Assembly (NCBI GenBank): GCA_016858145.1
Contig: JAEHOE010000258.1
Span: 1 to 64,000, forward strand
Length of the DNA: 64,000 bases
Origin: Edaphochlamys debaryana
Lineage: Eukaryota; Chlorophyta; Chlorophyceae; Chlamydomonadales
Direction of reading: 5' to 3'
Part shown: in pieces, positions 13,735 through 38,465 of the stretch
Layout: every line of letters begins with the position of its first letter
How positions within the stretch are numbered: position 1 is the stretch's first letter
Program-made: the position numbers and the translations under genes
The notes under the pieces: generated by a model
The model's database searches: none
Told to the model about the DNA's origin: nothing
Seen by the model: the letters and a program-made list of their open reading frames with translations, nothing else

Positions 13735-15190
13735 GTGTGGCGTTGGTTGCTGGTGGCGGTTGGGCGGGAGCTGTAGGGGGGGGGTGCTACGGCGGGGGGT
13801 AGGGGGGGATGAGGGCCCTGGGGGTTGAGGGCTGGGATGACGGGTGCGGCGGAAGTGGCTGCTTAGGTTGTGAGGGGGAGGAGGAGGTGCCCTTGCTGTG
13901 CGGAAGGGCGGGGGTGAGGGCGTTCAGGCGCCCGAGGACGTGGAAGCGGACGGGTTCCCCTGACTGGTCGTAGTAAAGGGCGGACCAGGGAGCCCGGCGC
14001 GGGGAGCGATTGCCGTGAAGTTCATCAGCATCGGACTGATCCGAGGGATGGACCCACGCTCCGGATGCAGCCGGGCCGGGCGAGGAGCGAGGACGCCCAG
14101 GGTCGCTTTCCGGGGCCGCCGGGGCAGAGGAGGGCAGGCGGAAGTGATGGTGCGTGGCTGCGTGGGGCGCACTCCGCTCGCGGGGCATCAGTGCAGACGA
14201 CAGCCCGTTTGAGGTCGTGGAAGGGACGCGGGTGGGCGTTACGATTGGGGTTGCAGGTGCTGAGGTGACGGTCTTATGCTGGTGCTTGAGGGGGGATACG
14301 GATGGGTAATGCTGGAGGCTGAGCCCGGCTGACAAGGGGCGGATACGGATAGGTGTCGAGGCAAAAGTGCTTCTTCCGCATTGGTATGCAAGTGAGCACT
14401 GTCCAGCGGGCCCCGTGGCGAGGCAGGCGCCGCAGCTGCCTCCAGCCCCGGCCTTCACCGAGGGGGCACCACTCGTGCAGCCCCCGCCCAGACACCGCTC
14501 TCTGCTCGCAAGAGCAGGGTTGCGGGTAGTCGCTGGCCACTGCATCTGTTGCACTTTGCTGGCCTTGTCTATCGCATAGCTCGTCTCCCGTGACTCCTTT
14601 CCCCGCCCCGACCCTCGCCGCCTGCACCAGTCCTCAGCCGACGAGCGCAGCCCCCGCCCCTGCCCCCGCCTACCTGCATCACACGGGGCCTATGGAGTGC
14701 TGTTCGCTTGAGCTTGGGGGAGCCTTCACGTATGCGGGGCCGACACAGGACGGCGATGCGGCTGAGCAGCGGCTGGGCGGCAGCAAGCAGTGTGCGGTGG
14801 GCCGCCCATGCGTTAAAAGGCTTGAGCGCCAGTCCTCATTGCATGACAGCTTGCAGGGGCTTGAGCACGTCTTTTAGACGGTGTTGTCCGGGGGGGCCTG
14901 CCTGGCCTAGGACACCAGGTGCCCGCCCCACCATCCGCAACGCTTGCCAGCCCGCGCGCAGCACTCCCCTCTGGCCCCGAAGCACCCCTCCTCATCGCAG
15001 CCCCCCGCCCCCCGCCCCCTGCCCCCTGCCCCCGGTCCGCTCGCCCGTCTCGCCCTAAGGCCGACGCTGCGTTGCGCTTTGCTTTCAGCTTGGAGACCCT
15101 CCCCTGTCCCTCTTTCCCAATGCCGGCTTCCTTCCCAGTCCTTCCAAACGACCATCTTCGTACGCCCTCGGCCTCCTCGTACTAGCCCCC
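13735..15190. other. Convergent intergenic region
   Basis: Two genes end towards each other here. The region holds their 3' UTRs and nothing else I can support. A long reverse open frame at 13787-14554 has no domain, no codon signature and no splice context. Confidence 0.55.
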
Positions 15191-24324
<9,134 letters not shown>

Positions 24325-24649
24325 CCACAGGCTGGGCGCAAGTGTGGCCACAGACGGGCGAGCGGCAAAGCCCGAAGGTTCGCGCTCAAAACCGGCAATT
24401 CAGCGCGAGTTCTACACTTGTGACTCGCCGGAGAGGGCTGTGCGTGAAGCGGTGACGACGCGCTTCCACCTGCAGTACTTGCATGCGGCACCTGACTGGC
24501 GGGTTTGGCTGGGCCCAATTGATCGCGACAGCCACATACCTCCGTGTTTAGCCTGACATAGCCAGGGAGAAGGCAGCCAGAGGCGCCCTCCCGAACTTTT
24601 GTGCAACGCGATACACACGTAGGTCCAGCTTAGTGAGCTTAAACTCGCG
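24325..24649. promoter_or_regulatory. Shared bidirectional promoter region (AlaRS / DHQ synthase)
   Basis: Only about 325 bp separate the divergent ATGs at 24324 (-) and 24650 (+), so promoters and 5' UTRs of both genes must share or overlap this segment. It is less G-tract-rich than the flanking introns. No specific element could be named. Confidence 0.5.
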
Positions 24650-28215
<3,566 letters not shown>

Positions 28216-28797
28216 GGGGCTGCAGGAGCTGGCTTCGAGGAAGGGATTTGATGCGGAGGAGGAGGTAGGGGGAGAGGAGGGGGGGTGCTGACAGCGTGTG
28301 AGCGTTTCTGTGTATGCCCCGGGCCCCCGAGGAGGGGGTGGACGGGGCTGGAGAGCTGACCAACCGTTGGCATAAGGGAGCTTAGGACTTTAGCTCGGGT
28401 TTGGACTGCGTTTAGTTGGCTTCGGCGCTGGGCGCTTGGGAGGCGCCGCTGTGTGCCGATCGAGAGTGGCGAGAGCGGCAGCTGAGGTGTGAGGTCGCGG
28501 GCTGCAGAGGGCCCGGAGGGGGCGATGCATTGTGCCCATGAAAGCGTATGCGTGAAGAGTGGAGTGCAGGAGGGGATGCCGTGTGTACTCGACGAGGCGG
28601 GGGGCCCGAGTGTATATGCCACAGAGTGGGCGGGGCCGTGACGGGTGTTGCGGAGAGAACCATGTTGCCTGTGAGTCAGGAGACGATGTGCCAGCCGCGA
28701 AGCTGCAGGGCCCGAAGTCGTGTAGGGCCGGGGCGGCTGCCACCGCAGTGCCTGTAGGAGCGGGGGGCATGCACGCCCCCGACTAACGTGCTCTCGC

Positions 28798-28802
28798 TGT
28801 AA
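28798..28802 (+). terminator. Likely TGTAA polyadenylation signal of DHQ synthase
   Basis: TGTAA is the usual green-algal poly(A) signal. It occurs about 585 nt after the stop, followed by AGAGACGG, and the same string is kept in the duplicated copy near 39917. Confidence 0.45.
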
Positions 28803-30707
28803 GAGACGGCTGCGATGCGCTACGGCCAAACCCTCCGTCGCTCTGTGTACCAGCGCACCACGTCCACCAGCCGCCAATCCTCCCAGCGACCTCTGGCACT
28901 TTTTGTTGCTGCTGCTGCTGCTGCTGGGAGTCCTATGCTCGCAGGGGCCGTGCAGCGGAGTCCGGACGACGACGAAGGGGATGCCGCTGCGAGGAGCCTG
29001 GGACGGACAGGGCTGCAGGGACGTAAGGAGGAGTTGCCAGAGTTGGCTTGGACACGCAGACTGACCGTCCGCTTACAGGCCGCACACAACCTCGGGTGCC
29101 TCCCTCCCGCCAGTCCCTTACACCACCCGCCCCCCTCAGTACCGGTGCGCGCAACCAGCTCGCCACCCCCCCTCAGTGCCGGTGCTCCAACTCCGTCCCC
29201 CTCCGTTCCCCCAGCCCAGCCAGACCGCACCCCCTGCACCCTCAGCGGCGACAGACAGTGGTCTCATGGGACTGAACGGGGTGACAGCGCCACGTCTGCC
29301 ACACCCGGATAGGGAGGCTATCCCAAGCCCCCCGCCCCGCGCTCGCTGCCCCGCGCTCGCCCGTCCGCCCTCTCGAGCCCCCTGCCCCTTTCCCCCCTCG
29401 CCCCCTCGGGCCCTGCCCCCTCGGCCCCATCGCCGCCCCCGTGCCCCCTGCCCCCTCCTCCCCCTGCCCCCTCCTCCCCCTGCCCCCTCCTCCCCCTGCC
29501 CCCTCCTCCCCCTGCCCCATCCCCCCTCAGACGAGGTCGCAGCGGTTGCAGGCCAGGTTGCATGCGCCCGGGTTGCCCTTGGAGCCAGCCATGTAGCTAG
29601 GGGGGGGGGGAGGGGAGGGAAAGGGGGGGAGGCAAGGGGTGGGCAGGAGGCAGGTAGGGGCAGTAGGTCCCGGTACGCCCCTCGCGCTTCTCCCAGTGCG
29701 GCCCTCGGCCGGCAGCTGAGTGGAGAGGCCATCAGACCCTCCCCGCCTCACCCGGGGTTGGACTCGCACTCGCCCGACTCGGCCCTGGGGGTGGGGTGGG
29801 GGTGGGGAAGGTCAAAGGTGGAGGGTGGTGGAAGGTGAACAGGGCAGATGCGGGCGTACACGGACCTGTGCCCCCCGCCCCCTTGCTGGTCCCCCCCAAC
29901 ACACAAGCCCTCCCGCTCCCCGCCCCTCCTCTCCGCCCCTCCTCCCCGCCCCTCCTCCCCGCCCCTCCTCCCTCCCTCTCTCCCACCCACCAGTGCTCGC
30001 ACAGCTCGTGTGTGTTCTTGCAGCCCGGCACCGCGGGGGGCGGGGGGGGCACGTACTTGAGGCGGTGCACCTCGGTGCCCAGGCGGCCCACGTGGATCCT
30101 GGGGGAGGGGGTCGGAGTGGGGGGTGCGGGGTTGGAGGGGGTGTCATGCACCAAGTGGGAGCTAACCGGAGAGAGAGAGAGGCGGTGGGGTGCGGCGGGT
30201 GCAGGAGTGGAGGGGGGGGTGGAGTGGTAGGGTGGGGGACTGGGGGTGTGACGTGTGGGGCCTTGCACTCATGGAGCGGTGCTTCTCGGGAGCGCCGTAT
30301 CAGCAGTCAAAGCTGGGGGCTCTGGGGGGGCCGGTGCTGTAGCTCAGGTCGCCTGGTCCGTTCCGAGTGATGGGGGCTATCTTGCACGAAAAGAAAACTA
30401 AGCGGAGGGGAGTTGCCGAACTGGGAACCAGAGGGAGAGGTGGTGGGGTGCGTGCGGTGAAGGGGGAGAGGCGGTGGCTGACTGGGGGACTGCGGGTGTG
30501 AGCCCCTGCACTGATGGGGCGATCCTCTCCGGGAAGGCGGAAGCACCGTCCCGGCGGTCGAGCCTGGGGGGTCAATGCAGCGTGCAGCCGGGTCTGGCCC
30601 ACCAGCAGATGCGACGGGTCTGGGGGGTAAGGTTGATGCTCCCAGGGCAATCGTTATCGCCTGATTTGCTTGAGTGATGCCAGGCTCACTGCCCTACCCT
30701 CCCTATG

Positions 30708-30823
30708 GCGGGTCGCTACAAGGTTGAACTTGAAGGTGAGGAGAAAGGACGATGGCGGACCGAAGTGGGTCCGCCATGGTCCTTTCTCCTGACCTCGCAA
30801 GTCCAACCTTCCAGCGACCCGTC
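30708..30823. ncRNA. Long near-perfect intronic hairpin (unit 1)
   Basis: Two arms of about 55 nt (GGCGGGTCGCTACAAGGTTG... and its near reverse complement ending ...CCAGCGACCCGTC) flank a loop of about 6 nt (GAAGTG). About six or seven mismatches or bulges interrupt the stem. It lies in a roughly 1.1-kb intron of the hydroxylase and is kept in unit 2. It could be a miRNA or siRNA precursor or a foldback transposon. Nothing in the sequence decides which strand is processed. Confidence 0.65.
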
Positions 30824-33354
30824 AGAAGGGGGGGCAACCAGGCTTTCCTCAGGTACCTGCCTTTGGCCTTCACCGCTGCCCCCGTCTGCCAATAGTGCTT
30901 GTCGCCCGGTCTGCCGTCACACCACGCTTCGAGACCTCCTGGCTTTCCGCCTCCGGAGCCGCCCCGCTCGACCGCCGTGACGGCGGGCGCCCCGGGGAGG
31001 ATCGCCCCCGATGCAGGCGAGGCTGCATGCTGCACCGCAGCGTCTGGCAGGCGGAGTGGTGGCCGAAAGGCCCCCAACACCCCTCCCCCTTCGCCGGCCC
31101 CTCCCCGCCGTGCACGCCCCCGGCCGCCCCTCCGCCACCCCAGCAGGTCCCCCCTCCCCCCCGCCCCAACCCCTCCCTCCCCACCCCCCCTCACCACTTG
31201 GTGGCGCTCCACTTCTCCCCCCTGATCACGGGGCAGGAGCCGTGCAGGGACCCCGGCTCAAAGCGGCCGTCGGGGCGTATGGACTAAAACAGCACCGCAT
31301 CGCCCTTGCGCGGCTTCACGGCGTAGCCCTGGGGTCGGGGTGGGGGGTGGGGTGGTGGGAGGCGTGTTGGGGGCGGTGGTGGGCGGTGGGGAAGACGAAG
31401 AGCCTGCTGGGGACGTCAGCCCCTCTCCCGCTGCATCCATGCGGGTGCCTCTCGCCTTCCGCCCGCCGCCCTCGCCCCCGCGCCCACACCCTGTGTATGC
31501 CGATAGAGAGGGTTGTCCCCAGCGCACCGCCCCGCTCACAGCACCTCCGTCGCACCCTGGCGGCCCTCTGGACACACACGCTCGCCCGCCTGCCCCCCCC
31601 CCACCTGCATGGCGCACTCGCTGAAGTGCTCCCGGGTCTGGTTGGGCGGGGCCTTGACCTGGGGGGACAGGGAGGGGGGCAAGGGAGGGTGTTCTCCAGC
31701 TTTGCGTCGCCTCGCCAGGGAGCGGAGGGTGGGGAGGCAGAGAGCCAGGGAGGCGTGTTGGGCACCGTTACCCCAGCCCTTGCCCCTGCCCCCTAACCCT
31801 TTCCCTCCCCCCCAACCTTTGGGAACACCGTCTCCCCCCGCTCCTCGGGTGTGGCCAGGTACATGAGCACGGTGGCCATCCTGGGCGGGGGGGAGGGGGG
31901 CAAGATGCACAGGGAACGGGTTCAGGGCAAACACAGCAGCCGCGCCGAGCCACATCCCTGCTGGGTATCCTGGCCCCCAGCTGCTGCACCGCCCTCCCTA
32001 CCCCCCCCCCCCCCTTCCTCCCCAAGCCCGGGACTGTGCAAACTTCAAGGCATGGGCTGTGAGTGTTGCGGCGCCCAGCAGCAGCCGCACTGAGCCACGG
32101 CCCGGGCAGGCGCCCAGCCGGGTCGTGGCCGCCGAGGTCCCTGCTGGCCCCCTAACCCCCTCCCCCTCCCCCACCCCACCCCACCTGTTCCCCCCGTTCA
32201 GGTCCGCGGACTTGAAGCTGAAGTAGTCGTGGTGGGGGTCGTACTTCTGGGCCTTCTGCGGGGGGGGGGGGGGGGGTTGGGTGTTTGAAGCTGATAAGCG
32301 GGAGAGCATCGAATCGTTAGTGGGATTGTCGGAGAAGGTACATACCGCCACAGTGTCCATGATAGGTTCGGGTGTCCGTGGAAGAGGCGTGCGCTGAGGC
32401 TGGAGCTGAAAGTGGCGTAGGCAGCGGCGGCTGAACGCTATCCCGAAGCACTATATAGTCGCAGGTAACAGACCGGCAGGTCGCTGGGGTGCTTTGGGCA
32501 TGCAAGTGCAACGCGCCGCACACCACCACCCGAAAGGCACATAACATTATCCCCCGAAACGAGACCCGCCTCGTCCCGGACTCACCTGGGCATATCGAAG
32601 AAACCACCACGGAGGAGAGGGCACGGCGGAACGCGGGCGGGGAGGGGAAGGGCGAGAGAAGTGAGAACATGCGAAAGCGCGGAAGGTTGGAGGCGTGCAG
32701 TGGCGTGCGTGCGGTCACGCAGTACGCAGCGAGAAGCTAAAGAAGTGGGGTAGCTAAAGAATGGAAACACGCAAAGGCGCGTGGAGCAAAAGAATCCCGG
32801 GGGAAAATCGTACGACGGTGTGCTCCCGCGGTGGGGAGGAGTCCTACGTTGGGGTGTGGGGCGCCGGACCCAATGGGTTCACGGACAGCGCACCCACGAC
32901 CAGGGGGCTAATCCCCGCTGGCCATTTGCAGGCCGCATCAGTTTTGGGGGGTGCGTGCGGAAGTGAGGAGGGTGTGGAGGTGCGCCCGGACCGTGAGGAA
33001 GATCTGCACCCCAGCCCGGCGCTGCATGTAGTACAGGTGCGGCCGGCGGAAGAGCTGCGCGTCGAGCCGGCGCTCCAGCCACGGTCACGGGGGGTTGGGG
33101 TGGGAGGGGGTTGGGATGTGGAGGGCAAGTTGAGGGACGAGGGAAGTCAAGCAATAGCAGCAACCGGAGGAGACCAGGGGACCCGCCCAGCGGCAGCTGC
33201 CCAAGAGCCGCGCGGCACTGCTGGCGGAAGGCTGAAGGGGTGCGGGGGGGGGCCGGTGCCGCTCCCCGGGCGCTGCGCATCCCCTCGTCCCCAGCTGCAC
33301 CGCTTGGCCAGCGCACCCCCCGCCCCCTGGAGCTCACCAACCTTCACCACACAT

Positions 33355-33535
33355 CCCACGCGCCCCCTCCCCCACCCGCCCCCCTCCCCCACCCGCCCCC
33401 CTCCCCCGCCCGCCCCCCTCCCCCACCCGCCCCCCTCCCCCACCCGCCCCCTCCCCCACCCGCCCCCCCCCCACACCCGCCCCCCCTCCCCCCACCCGCC
33501 CCCCTGCCCCACCCGCCCCCCTCCCCCCCCGACGC
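33355..33535. repeat. Intronic C-rich minisatellite (unit 1)
   Basis: Tandem CCCGCCCCCCTCCCCCA-like units fill about 180 bp of a hydroxylase intron. The array in unit 2 (about 43484-43612) differs in length and carries ACACG variants. Confidence 0.85.
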
Positions 33536-35783
33536 TCTCTAGTCGCCGCTCGGAGGTTGGACCTTTCGCTCTGGACATCGGTGCGCATCGGACTCGCTGG
33601 CTGCCGCTCCTGCTCTCCTTCCGCTCTCCAGCTTGTACGAAAATCCCCCCCCCCTCCCTCCCCCCCCCTCACCTGGTACCTGAGCACCTGGATGCCCTCC
33701 CCGTTCTCCACCGGCAGCATGGTCCACATGGCCAGGCGCTTCTCGATGCGGGCCACCAGGGGGGTCTCGCCCTGGGCTGGGGGGTGGGGGGTGGAGGAAA
33801 GAGGAGGGAGAGAAGGAAAGGAGGGCAGAACGGAGTTTGGGGTGTGTGGAGTGGGCGGGCGGGGGAGGGGCGCCGGGGCGCACGCCAGGGGGGGCGGGGG
33901 CTGGAAGCCTCGGGAGGCGCTTGCCGAGTAAACAAACATATGCCCTGGGGCCCTGGCTCCGCGATCCGGCTGCTCCAGCCTCAGCCCCACCCCCCGAGGC
34001 CCCCAACCCCATCCACGGGGGGAGCGAGCCGTGCCCCTCCCCCCCTGCCCCCGAGCACCAACAGCCCTCGCACCCCGAGGCCCCCCCAACCCCCAACCCC
34101 CTTGCCCCCCACCATAGAACGTGCCAGAGGAGGTGCGGATCTCAGACACACTGGGGGAGGGGGAGGGGGGTAGAGGAGGTAAGCGGAGGGGGACAGGGTC
34201 GCATGCTTGTGGGGTGCTGGTCGGGTGCGTCGCCCAGCCCTCGCCCCCCCCCCCCCCTCGCCCCGCCCAGGCAGGGCCTACCCTGCGTCCACGCGCCACC
34301 CCCCGCTCCAACCCACATCCCCGCCCCTGCCGCCGGGCCCCGCACGGGCGCTCGCCCGGCCCCAGTCACCGCCGCATGCGGCAGCCCCCCGGCCCCTCCC
34401 CGGGCCCTCCCGCCGGCTGCCCCCCTGCTGCCACGCCCCTGCCCCCCTCTGCCCCGGGGCCCCACCCAGGCCCGCCCCCCAGCGCCCGCGCGACCCCGTC
34501 TCTCTGCAGCTGCCGCCGCAGCTGATCCCCCCCCCTCCCCCACGCACACCCCTCTCCCCCCCTCCCCCCCCCCCCCACCCCCCACCCCCACCTGCCCGCC
34601 CCCGTGACCGAGTCCGACACGCCCGAGCGGTGCAGGCGCCGCTCCGAGTTCTCAATCAGCTGGTCGCACTCCTCTGGGGGGGGGATGGGGGGAGGGGAGG
34701 GGGAGGGGGGGGGAGGGGAGGGGGGCGCTTGGATGGCTGCAGCTGCCCAGACGGAGGGCGGGGAGGTGACTGGGGGGAGAGGAGAAGGGCGGGGAGGCAG
34801 CGCGGCAGGCGCAGTTGTCCCCTGGACCCGGGACTCCGGCGCGGCAGCAGCTAGGACCGAGATTGCAGCACGTGATACGGTACCCCCCAGCCCCCCCTGC
34901 CCTGCCCCTACCGTCCGTGAGGATGCCCTTGTACAGGAAGATGCGCGGCTCCCACGACAGCACCACCATGCCGCTCTCGCAACCAGGGGTGCCGCCCGCA
35001 TTGCCCGTGGTGCCGCCCTCCTCGCTGGCGCGTGTGCGCTCGCCCAGCCAGCCGATGAATTCGCGCTCGTCTGAAGGGGGGGAGGGGGCGGGACGACGGG
35101 CCGGGAGGCACGGGGAAGGGGTGGGGGTTGGAAGGGGTGGGGACTCGCGGGGGCGAAGATGGCGCGGGCTCGATGCTTCCAGGTCCCGCGGCTGTCACAA
35201 GCTCTCCGCCTCCTCGGCTCTACTGGCTGCTGTGGATGTGCTGGCGCCACCGGATCGAGGTTCGCACGGTTCATTTTGTCCTCGTGTCGACAATTGCTTA
35301 CCCGACTTGAGCTTACGCCCAGCCTTGAGCGCTGTTGCACCCGCATGAGCCTCGTGGGTGCCTAAAGACTGCGCTTGTGCATTCTGTTTTGCTAGCGCTG
35401 GGCAAGCCAGCGCTAATAGCAACGCGCCTAAACACGCAAGCTGCGTGCGTAGTGCGATCACTTTTGGGGAAGTTAGAAAGCAGGAAATTTGAGTCGGCTG
35501 TTGCGCGCTGTGTACGCAGCTGCCACTGCTGCGACCGACGTGCCGACGCGTGGCGGGCCCAAACCCTGGCGAACTTCCCCGCTTCCCCCGCGGCTCCACG
35601 CGTAGAGCGGGCCGTCGCGACGACTTGCGCAGCACAGTTACGCTACGGGACTCCGCGCGCGATTCGCAAGGCTTCGACTGCCCGTGCCCACGCCAAGGCC
35701 GAGCCAGGCCCTATCAAGCGATAGAGCTGACTGCCCGACCCCCGCCTCGCCCTGGCCTCACCTCGCCTCGTGCCGTGCTGGTG

Positions 35784-36034
35784 CAGTGTTGCTATCTTTC
35801 CTGGGATAAGTCGGCTGAGCTGGCGGCTAATCCGCTCGGACCGGCCCTTTTAGCCGGCTGGTGGTGGCGGATTGGCACGGGTTAGTCGGCTGGCCCAGGG
35901 CGCCAGCCCAAATGAAGTCGGCCGGGCCGGCGGCTTATCCCGGATTTCCTTCAGATTAGCCGGCGCCGGCCGATTGTCCAGCCGACTAACCGACTAAGAT
36001 AGCAGCCGACTAACCGACTAAGATAGCAACACTG
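35784..36034. mobile_element. hAT-type MITE, unit 1 only
   Basis: This 251-bp element has inverted ends CAGTGTTGCTATCTT and AAGATAGCAACACTG. A perfect 8-bp target duplication TGCTGGTG lies at 35776-35783 and 36035-36042. CAGTG ends plus 8-bp duplications are the hAT signature. The interior repeats AGTCGGCTG/CAGCCGACTAACCGACTAAG motifs as subterminal repeats and has no coding capacity. The homologous place in unit 2 (about 45855) has no insertion. Confidence 0.92.
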
Positions 36035-36042
36035 TGCTGGTG

Positions 36043-37590
36043 TAACGCCTCCCTCCGACCCCTCCGCCCAAGTGCGTCTTCACCCTTACACAGGGCGAAC
36101 ACCGGGACCCGGCGACAAGCCGCCTTTGCACCCGAAGCTGCTAACAAGCGGTGACCGCAGTGAGCCACCCCAAGAGAACCGACAGAGCTTTGGAGTCATT
36201 CCGTGCGCCAGTCCGCCCCAACGCCCTGAGTGGGTCCTGCCTGGCGGTCACCCCCTAGCAGCGCCTAGCAATTCACTCTGGGAAGAGAGAGTACAGGGGC
36301 CCATGCCCTCACGCCTCAGTGCCCCCAACCTCTGTCGGCCTGGGCTGGTGCCTGGCTCCCCACGCAATTACCACCGCACGTGGCGTGAGCCTCAGAGCCG
36401 CAGCATTGCATTCCCAAGCCGCTTTTAGGGGGCGCCCAAAGCCTCGTGCCCTTCGCTCTTTGCCGGCATGCACCTGTCAAAATGCCTCAAAACCCCTCGG
36501 ATCCGACCTTCTTGCTCGAAACCCCCTTCTGAGCGCCGTCCTATGCACCGACCTCGTCCGTCCGGCCCCGAGCTCCGTCGCAGACGTCCCCAGACGCGAG
36601 CGGCTCAGGCCCTTGCTTGGCAGCACATCGCCCTGCCGCAGCCCGCCCTCCCGTCCCACGCTCGGGCTCCCCATCCCCCCCTGCTCATGCGCCCCGCCCT
36701 CCTGCCCCTCACTCCAGTCCACGGCGCCAGGTTGCACCCGGGACTCTTGCCCCGCCCCACGCTGCTCGCCGCCCTCGCCAGCTGCCGCCTCAGCCCCCTG
36801 CATGCGCCTCCCCAGCTCCCTACCCGCCACGCACCCTCTGAGCCGCCGCCCTGCGCCTGCGCCGCCTCGACCTGCCGCCTCGAAGCCCCCGCTGCCAGCG
36901 CCTCCGCGGCTCGGCAGGCGTGACTCGGGGGCGCCTGTGGCGGACTCCCGCGCCGCCGCCGCCGCCTCCCGGGCCACCCCCACGGACTCCCCCCGCGTGA
37001 CGTGATGCAGTCGATAGTGGTGGCAGTGGCGGTGGCCCCGGCGGAGGGCGCCGCCGCCGCCGCCTCCTGGGCCGAGACGGCAGCCCCGCGGGCCACATCC
37101 GCCGCCACCGCCCCGCGTGGCGTCAAGCAGTCGATGGCGGCGGCCCAGGCGGAGGGCGCCGCCGCCGCGCGAGCACCTCAGCCGCCGGGTCGCTGCGACG
37201 GCGTGCGTGCGGCCATGGGCTTGCGGCCCCGGCCGCCGCAGGGCTCGCTACCGCCGCTGGAGCCGCCGGTGGCGGTCGTGCGGCGGCTGTTGCTGGAGTG
37301 GGGGGGGGGCTGCAGGGCTCGGGGGCGATGCAGGGCGCCCGCCTGGGGCTGGGGCGGTCGCCGTCGGCCAGCGGTGCGGCGACAGTAGTAGCTAGTAGGG
37401 GGAGGGGCGGATACGGGAGGAGGAGGCGGTAGTAGGAGGGGGGAGATGCGGGTTGTGGACCGGGACACCTCCAGCCCGACTGCCGGCAGCCCTGCATGCC
37501 CCCGCCCCCCTCACAGCTCGCGAACGGATTCCCGATTGCATACTGCCTGTCCCCCATCAGCGAGCGCCGACCCACCTTCTGCGAAGAGGG
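36043..37590. other. GC-rich spacer between hydroxylase 1 and the membrane-protein gene
   Basis: Ala/Pro/Arg-coding low-complexity sequence is open in several frames on both strands, with no family resemblance. Its partner in unit 2 (about 46020-47700) has drifted by many indels that are not multiples of three, which argues against coding constraint. It probably includes the 3' UTR of the gene ending at 37591. Confidence 0.5.
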
Positions 37591-38118
37591 CTACAGATGG
37601 GGGCCAGCGGGTGCGGGTGCGGGTGCCGGAGCGGGCCCGGGGCCGGGGCCGGGGCCCGGGCTGCGGCCGCGGCTGCGGCTGCGGCTGCGGCTGCGGGGCG
37701 CATTCCCTCCGCCGGGGCTGCTGCGGATCATGCACAGCCCAATGATGGCCGCAGAGAGAACCAGGCTGTCGTTGAAGCTGAGGCGGAGGATGCGGGCCTT
37801 GGCTGGGGGTTCCGGCCTGGCAATGTCGGACCCTAACGCCTGCAGCCCATCGCCGAGGTACTTGCCGGCAGCCTCCACTGACTTGCTGGACCCGGCTGAC
37901 CCGAACCCCTTCAGCCCATCGCCTAGGGACTTCCCGAGAGAGTGCAGTCCGCAGCCGAAGCCAAGCGCGACGCCTGCGCCAATGGCAAGCCCTTGCCCAA
38001 CGCGCCCTGGCGGATGACCACCAGGCTCGCTGGCAGCCGCGCGGGGCACCACGGGCGGCTTCAGGGGACCGCTGCTGCTACCAAAGCTGGGTGCTCCGCG
38101 GCGTGGCCCGGACAACAT
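37591..38118 (-). CDS. Small Gly-rich membrane protein with RS/GP tail, unknown
   Basis: I do not recognise a family. The single exon gives 175 aa, ATG at 38116-38118 and TAG at 37591-37593. The N-terminus is basic and Pro/Ala-rich (MLSGPRRGAPSFGSSSG). Residues of about 40-60 are a glycine-zipper-like hydrophobic stretch (GQGLAIGAGVALGFGCG). Two similar repeats follow (LGKSLGDGLKGFG and AGKYLGDGLQALG), then a second hydrophobic segment (SLVLSAAIIGLCMI). The C-terminus is a run of Arg-Ser dipeptides followed by Gly-Pro/Ala-Pro repeats. It could be a small organelle membrane protein. The unit-2 copy is frameshifted. Confidence 0.6.
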   Translation of the reverse strand: MLSGPRRGAPSFGSSSGPLKPPVVPRAAASEPGGHPPGRVGQGLAIGAGVALGFGCGLHSLGKSLGDGLKGFGSAGSSKSVEAAGKYLGDGLQALGSDIARPEPPAKARILRLSFNDSLVLSAAIIGLCMIRSSPGGGNAPRSRSRSRSRGRSPGPGPGPGPAPAPAPAPAGPHL

Positions 38119-38465
38119 GCTGCGGTTTTAGGAACGCGCGTGCAGACTAGGTCGTGTGGGCGTGGTCCCTTTTCACACGCCGGGATGAGGTTGAGAGCGC
38201 TCGCAAAGGATGGGGACGGACGAATGAAAGCACACGGGACGTGTTCGAGACCTTGATCGCTTGCCGATGCCAAACGCCGACAAGTGATAGCTTGAAAACC
38301 AGCACGCTAGCTAGCTGGTCTTGGTGGCAGAGCCTGGAGCGCACACTTGTTTTAGCAGACGGATGCCGGTTTGCCGGTTTCTGACTAGGATTTTCCCGCG
38401 GACCCGCCGCAGCGCAGATGTCCTTCTTCTTTTGCGGATGGCTGCGGTGCCGACTTCGGACCAAG

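Larger units (their letters stand above)
29527..35461 (-). pseudogene. Prolyl 4-hydroxylase copy 1, apparently inactivated
   Basis: This is the unit-1 copy of the 2-oxoglutarate/Fe(II) prolyl 4-hydroxylase that is intact at 40407-45529. Its exons align one for one, including the KYDPHHDYFSF exon with the HxD iron ligands and the C-terminal ShKT cysteines. There are two lesions. The position of the ATG start is GTG (35459-35461, then ATC), with no in-frame ATG nearby. The exon encoding GDAVLF-W-SIRPDG has TAG for the Trp (plus-strand CTA at 31284-31286). The stop precedes the third iron ligand His (LHGSCPVI) and the 2-oxoglutarate Lys, so any product lacks the active site. Recent loss is likely, since the rest is well preserved. 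Sequencing error at the TAG site cannot be excluded. Confidence 0.82.

Noticed and set aside
13787..14554. 255-codon reverse open frame between convergent genes
   Set aside because: No domain, no splice context, and competing open frames on both strands.
28815..29312. Forward open frame starting MRYGQTLRRS with Ala-rich region
   Set aside because: Falls in the segment present only in unit 1, downstream of the DHQ synthase poly(A) signal. It has no domain and the unit-2 counterpart is not coding.
32761..34173. 470-codon forward open frame across hydroxylase introns
   Set aside because: Antisense shadow of a clear 12-exon minus-strand gene; its Pro-rich middle is the intronic minisatellite.
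36319..37126. Overlapping Ala/Pro-rich frames on both strands
   Set aside because: Counterpart in unit 2 differs by indels not divisible by three, arguing against coding.
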